39,363 nt of DNA from a virus, in the IMG/VR virus record IMGVR_UViG_3300023274_000006, positions 1 to 39,363 of that record, one strand, 5' to 3'. Below the pieces are notes generated by a model. The model made no database searches. It saw only the letters and a list, made by a program, of their open reading frames with translations, and was not told the origin of the DNA. Below are positions 37,289 to 39,363 of the stretch, piece after piece (the stretch's first letter is position 1; each line of letters starts with the position of its first letter). Made by a program: the position numbers and the translations under genes.

Positions 37289-37602
37289 GAGTCCTCGCCC
37301 CTCAGTGCGCCCAGGTGCCAGCACCCGTGCATGTTGCAGTAGTAGGACCTGGTGCCGGCCTTGACGGCGTCGACCTCGGCCTGCTCCGGCGTGTCGTACC
37401 AGTTCTTGGCGACACGCCTCGTCCCACGAAAGCTGGAGCACTGGCGGGGGAGTTGGTCAACCGGCATGGCACTCACGTCGAACATGTCGGCACACGAGTA
37501 GGAGCAGTACAGCCGCTTGATCACGATGAAGTCGAAGAAATTCCGGCACTTCAGGCAACGCCGACGCTGCGGATAAACGTGCGACTCACCTCGCGCACTC
37601 AC
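37285..37602 (-). CDS. Double zinc-knuckle protein
   Basis: A 105-residue protein from GTG 37602, overlapping both neighbours. RRRCLKCRNFFDF with LYCSYSCADMF gives a four-cysteine site; a second unit TRSYYCNMHGCWHLG near the C-terminus is a recurrent actinophage motif. Likely a nucleic-acid or protein-binding zinc protein; role unknown. Confidence 0.68.
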   Translation of the reverse strand: MSARGESHVYPQRRRCLKCRNFFDFIVIKRLYCSYSCADMFDVSAMPVDQLPRQCSSFRGTRRVAKNWYDTPEQAEVDAVKAGTRSYYCNMHGCWHLGALRGEDS

Positions 37603-37892
37603 GTTCGACTCTCCAGTGCGTTGATCACTTCGTCCAAGTGGCGCTTGCTCAGGTGGAGCTGAAGGGCGAACGTGCCGACGACCGTCGCGTCACGGCCGTC
37701 CATCCCGGGGCCGGTGATCGACTGTGGACGTCGACAGACCTGCGATACGCGCTCGTTGTAGTCACAACCGTCCACACCGCACGCCACGACCGGACCGGGG
37801 CGCACGGTTACGCTGTCCCAGTGATCGAAGTCGCCTCGGAAGATCGCCCGGTCGGCCATCTCCGGCGTGACGTCCGGCGTCGTCCGACTCAT
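37599..37892 (-). CDS. C2H2-like zinc finger protein
   Basis: Ninety-seven residues from ATG 37892, overlapping both neighbours. ACGVDGCDYN and HLSKRH supply C-x4-C and H-x4-H ligands separated by about 35 residues, resembling a stretched C2H2 finger. Function unknown; could bind nucleic acid. Confidence 0.63.
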   Translation of the reverse strand: MSRTTPDVTPEMADRAIFRGDFDHWDSVTVRPGPVVACGVDGCDYNERVSQVCRRPQSITGPGMDGRDATVVGTFALQLHLSKRHLDEVINALESRT

Positions 37893-38281
37893 GGGGCCAC
37901 CTGCCCGATCAGCGCGGCGACGCGCTCGGCGAGGGCGAGCGTCATGGCGTCGGACTGGAGCGGGGACCGGTGGTCCAACTGGATTCCGGCGTCACGCAGC
38001 ACGGTGCGTGCTGCGTTCATCCGGTCGTCGTACGCCTTCTGCTCCGGCGTTACGAAGTGCCACCGGTAGTTCGAATCACCGCCGTCGTCCTGCGTGTCGA
38101 GACGGAAGCGCGCCTCACGGGGGAACCCGCCGTACTCGTGCTTCACCGTGATCCACACTCGCGCAACCTTCGTGACGACACCGGCGTGCTCGCGCGCCGG
38201 CTGACGGCGCATCGGCTCGATCACGATCACCTTGTCCCCCTTGCTCAGCGTGCCGAGCGTCGGCCGTTCGATCTTCTCCAT
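37889..38281 (-). CDS. Beta-barrel domain protein, first gene of right-arm operon
   Basis: A 130-residue protein from ATG 38281 with GGTGGGAG just upstream. GTLSKGDKVIVIEPMRRQPAREHAGVVTKVARVWITVKHE reads like a KOW/SH3-type small barrel, followed by a helical C-terminus (AYDDRMNAARTVLRDAG). Similar small barrel proteins are frequent in actinophages with no known activity. Its promoter is divergent from, and overlaps, that of the ribbon-helix-helix gene. Confidence 0.68.
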   Translation of the reverse strand: MEKIERPTLGTLSKGDKVIVIEPMRRQPAREHAGVVTKVARVWITVKHEYGGFPREARFRLDTQDDGGDSNYRWHFVTPEQKAYDDRMNAARTVLRDAGIQLDHRSPLQSDAMTLALAERVAALIGQVAP

Positions 38282-38300
38282 CTCCCACCTCCCTGTTAGC

Positions 38301-38328
38301 TGTCTACCAGGTTCACTGTAATGGACAA
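38301..38328 (-). promoter_or_regulatory. Promoter for the 38281 operon
   Basis: TTGTCC (38323-38328), 16-nt spacer, TAGACA (38301-38306). The spacer retains AACCTGG but lacks a full CTASTAG. Its -35 occupies the same bases as the -35 of the divergent promoter. Confidence 0.6.
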
Positions 38329-38351
38329 ACCTATTAGGTGTCCAGTAGGGT
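38322..38351 (+). promoter_or_regulatory. Promoter for the ribbon-helix-helix gene
   Basis: TGGACA (38322-38327), 18-nt spacer AACCTATTAGGTGTCCAG, TAGGGT (38346-38351). The spacer contains ACCTATTAGGT, a palindromic relative of the right-arm operator. Confidence 0.62.
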
Positions 38352-38395
38352 TATGTGAGATCGGCGCGCGGCGTGCCGAAGGTGGAGGTGTGGAG

Positions 38396-38632
38396 ATGGC
38401 ACGGGTGGCGCAGTACACGGAGCAGGTCAGCTCGCTGGTGACCGAGCCGATGAAGGTCGAGATCGAGCGGCTGGCGGATCAGTACCAGGTGTCACAGGGC
38501 GTGGTGGTGCGCCTCGCGATGGAGGGCGACGGACTCAAGAGCGTGGAGAACTCCCTCCGGGGGACCAAGGGACTTCAGCCGATCGGGATTCTTTCCACGT
38601 CGGAGGGGCTTACGTCCCCGTTCAGCGGCTAA
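38396..38632 (+). CDS. Ribbon-helix-helix DNA-binding protein
   Basis: Seventy-eight residues from ATG 38396 with GGAGG about 12 nt upstream. QVSSLVTEPMKVEIERLADQYQVSQGVVVRLAME (about 10-43) fits a ribbon-helix-helix fold: a short strand, then two helices. The C-terminal 35 residues look disordered. The family (Arc, CopG, ParG, MetJ) represses transcription by inserting the strand pair into the major groove. It is the only rightward gene in this arm and its promoter carries a relative of the shared operator, so autoregulation and control of the regulon are plausible. Confidence 0.78.
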   Translation: MARVAQYTEQVSSLVTEPMKVEIERLADQYQVSQGVVVRLAMEGDGLKSVENSLRGTKGLQPIGILSTSEGLTSPFSG

Positions 38633-38654
38633 CGTCGCAGCACGTGCATACGAA

Positions 38655-38687
38655 AAGCCCCGCACCGGATCGTCAGGTGCGGGGCTT
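38655..38687. terminator. Bidirectional terminator at end of prim-pol/helicase gene
   Basis: AAGCCCCGCACC (38655-38666) with its complement (38676-38687), loop 9 nt. Reading leftward the stem is followed by TT after the paired CTT, giving a short T-tract; it serves the replication gene and the converging ribbon-helix-helix gene. Confidence 0.83.
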
Positions 38688-38695
38688 CGTCGTAC

Positions 38696-39363
38696 TCAGG
38701 CACCGATGTTGTCGGCCGCGTCGAGGTGTTCCGGCAGGGTGTACTTCACGCCGATTTTCGTCACGACGCCGTCCTTGATCAGCCGGCGTGCCGGCTGGAG
38801 GGCCGTACCGACGGACGACTTGTTCAGCGCAATGCCCTGCTCCTTGCCGCGCGAGACGATCTGGTCGACGGTCAGGCCGTCCTCGTTCGCGAAGTCGCGC
38901 AGCACCCGTACGATCTTGCGCTGGTTGTCGGACAGGTTCTCGATGTACTCAGGCTGCGGCCGGATCGGCTGGTCGAACGGGTTGTACGGCTTCAGCGCGA
39001 GGGACGTCATCTCCTGCCCGGTCGTGGGGTGCGGGCCGAGCTTGATCACCTCCATCTGGCAGTGCCACTCCCCGTCCTCGCCCCGGTCCTTCTGCTTGTC
39101 GGAGGAGATCGTAAAGGTCATCTTCGCGCGCTCGGACTTCTTCTCCGGCCGATCGACGCGAAGCTCCGAGTCCTGCGCGGCGTCGATGGCCGAGGACCCG
39201 CGCGCGTTCCTGCCGTCACGACCGATGTGGTGGACGACCAGGACGCACGCGCCGGTCGCGTGGCGCATCGCCCGTACGGCGTCGGTCAGGTAGCCCATCT
39301 GTCCGGCGTCGTTCTCGTTCAGCCCCACCGTCACGCGCGCCTGCGTGTCGATGATGACCATGC
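38696..39363 (-). CDS. Primase-polymerase/helicase fusion, C-terminal part (continues at 1-1507)
   Basis: Continuation of the gene beginning at 1507. It carries Walker B (VIIDTQARVTVG), the sensor segment VVHHIGRDGRNARGSSAID typical of RepA-like hexameric helicases, and a C-terminal winged-helix-like domain (about the last 85 residues, starting NLSDNQRKIVRVL) likely to contact DNA or a partner. A gene finder run on the linear contig would call this piece as a 221-residue protein starting at MVIID; that start is internal. The stop lies just above a strong terminator (38655-38687). The gene converges with the ribbon-helix-helix gene at 38396. Confidence 0.92.
   Translation of the reverse strand, partial: MVIIDTQARVTVGLNENDAGQMGYLTDAVRAMRHATGACVLVVHHIGRDGRNARGSSAIDAAQDSELRVDRPEKKSERAKMTFTISSDKQKDRGEDGEWHCQMEVIKLGPHPTTGQEMTSLALKPYNPFDQPIRPQPEYIENLSDNQRKIVRVLRDFANEDGLTVDQIVSRGKEQGIALNKSSVGTALQPARRLIKDGVVTKIGVKYTLPEHLDAADNIGA
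39238..39363. repeat. Terminal overlap, right copy (126 bp)
   Basis: Right-hand copy of the overlap with 10-135. Joining the two copies restores one uninterrupted 679-codon gene. Confidence 0.95.

Noticed and set aside
25935-38281. Integrase, excisionase or attP
   Set aside because: No tyrosine or serine recombinase signature was found in any frame; the tRNA-like genes were considered as attachment relics but no recombinase or core repeat accompanies them.

Overview
This window is essentially a whole genome of a tailed double-stranded DNA phage (siphovirus type) of a high-GC actinomycete. The evidence is a complete head-tail morphogenesis set in canonical order, a tape measure gene, a -1 frameshifted tail chaperone pair, GC-rich codon use, GTG/TTG starts, leaderless genes, and domains (DUF397, DUF2637, prim-pol/helicase fusion) that are typical of Streptomyces-like hosts. 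The last 126 bases repeat positions 10-135 exactly, so the contig closes into a circular map of about 39,228 bp. One gene, a 679-residue primase-polymerase/helicase, is cut in two by the window ends (1-1507 and 38696-39363, minus strand). Whether the physical ends are cos, pac or permuted cannot be told.

Layout. (1) 1-2095: the 5' two thirds of the prim-pol/helicase gene, a 51-residue gene, then a 365-bp control region with a dozen TGCTCA/TGAGCA cores (three in perfect 11-bp tandem), several dyads and an AT-rich patch; it is the best candidate for a replication origin. (2) 2096-4089, plus strand: small overlapping genes including a winged-helix-like protein, a RusA-type resolvase and a Cys-rich protein. 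(3) 4141-25861, plus strand: terminase subunits, portal, ClpP-type protease, capsid, connectors, two related tail proteins, chaperones, tape measure, minor tail proteins, and a lysis cassette (M15-like hydrolase, membrane proteins, holin-like protein). An HNH endonuclease sits antisense at 17100-17627 with its own promoter. (4) 25935-38281, minus strand: early genes in short units, many with their own promoter and hairpin terminator: XRE regulator, DUF2637 membrane protein, small zinc-knuckle proteins, five tRNA-like genes, a RecB/Cas4-type exonuclease, an SF2 helicase and a cytosine methyltransferase. (5) 38396-38632, plus strand: a ribbon-helix-helix protein divergent from the right-arm operon.

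How it works together. Nine or ten right-arm promoters share one architecture: -35, a conserved 17-nt spacer (consensus ASCTASTAGGWWCCTGT), then TAGGCT or TAGACT. A near-perfect copy of the spacer lies upstream of the left-arm operon, and a related version is in the promoter of the ribbon-helix-helix gene. This looks like one regulon with a repressor or activator site placed between -35 and -10; the ribbon-helix-helix protein is the first candidate regulator. One such promoter drives no gene, only a roughly 70-nt RNA ending in a terminator.

No integrase, excisionase, attachment site or CI-type immunity system was recognised. The phage is either lytic or maintained as a plasmid; the iterons, prim-pol replication protein, DUF2637 protein and ribbon-helix-helix protein make the latter worth testing.
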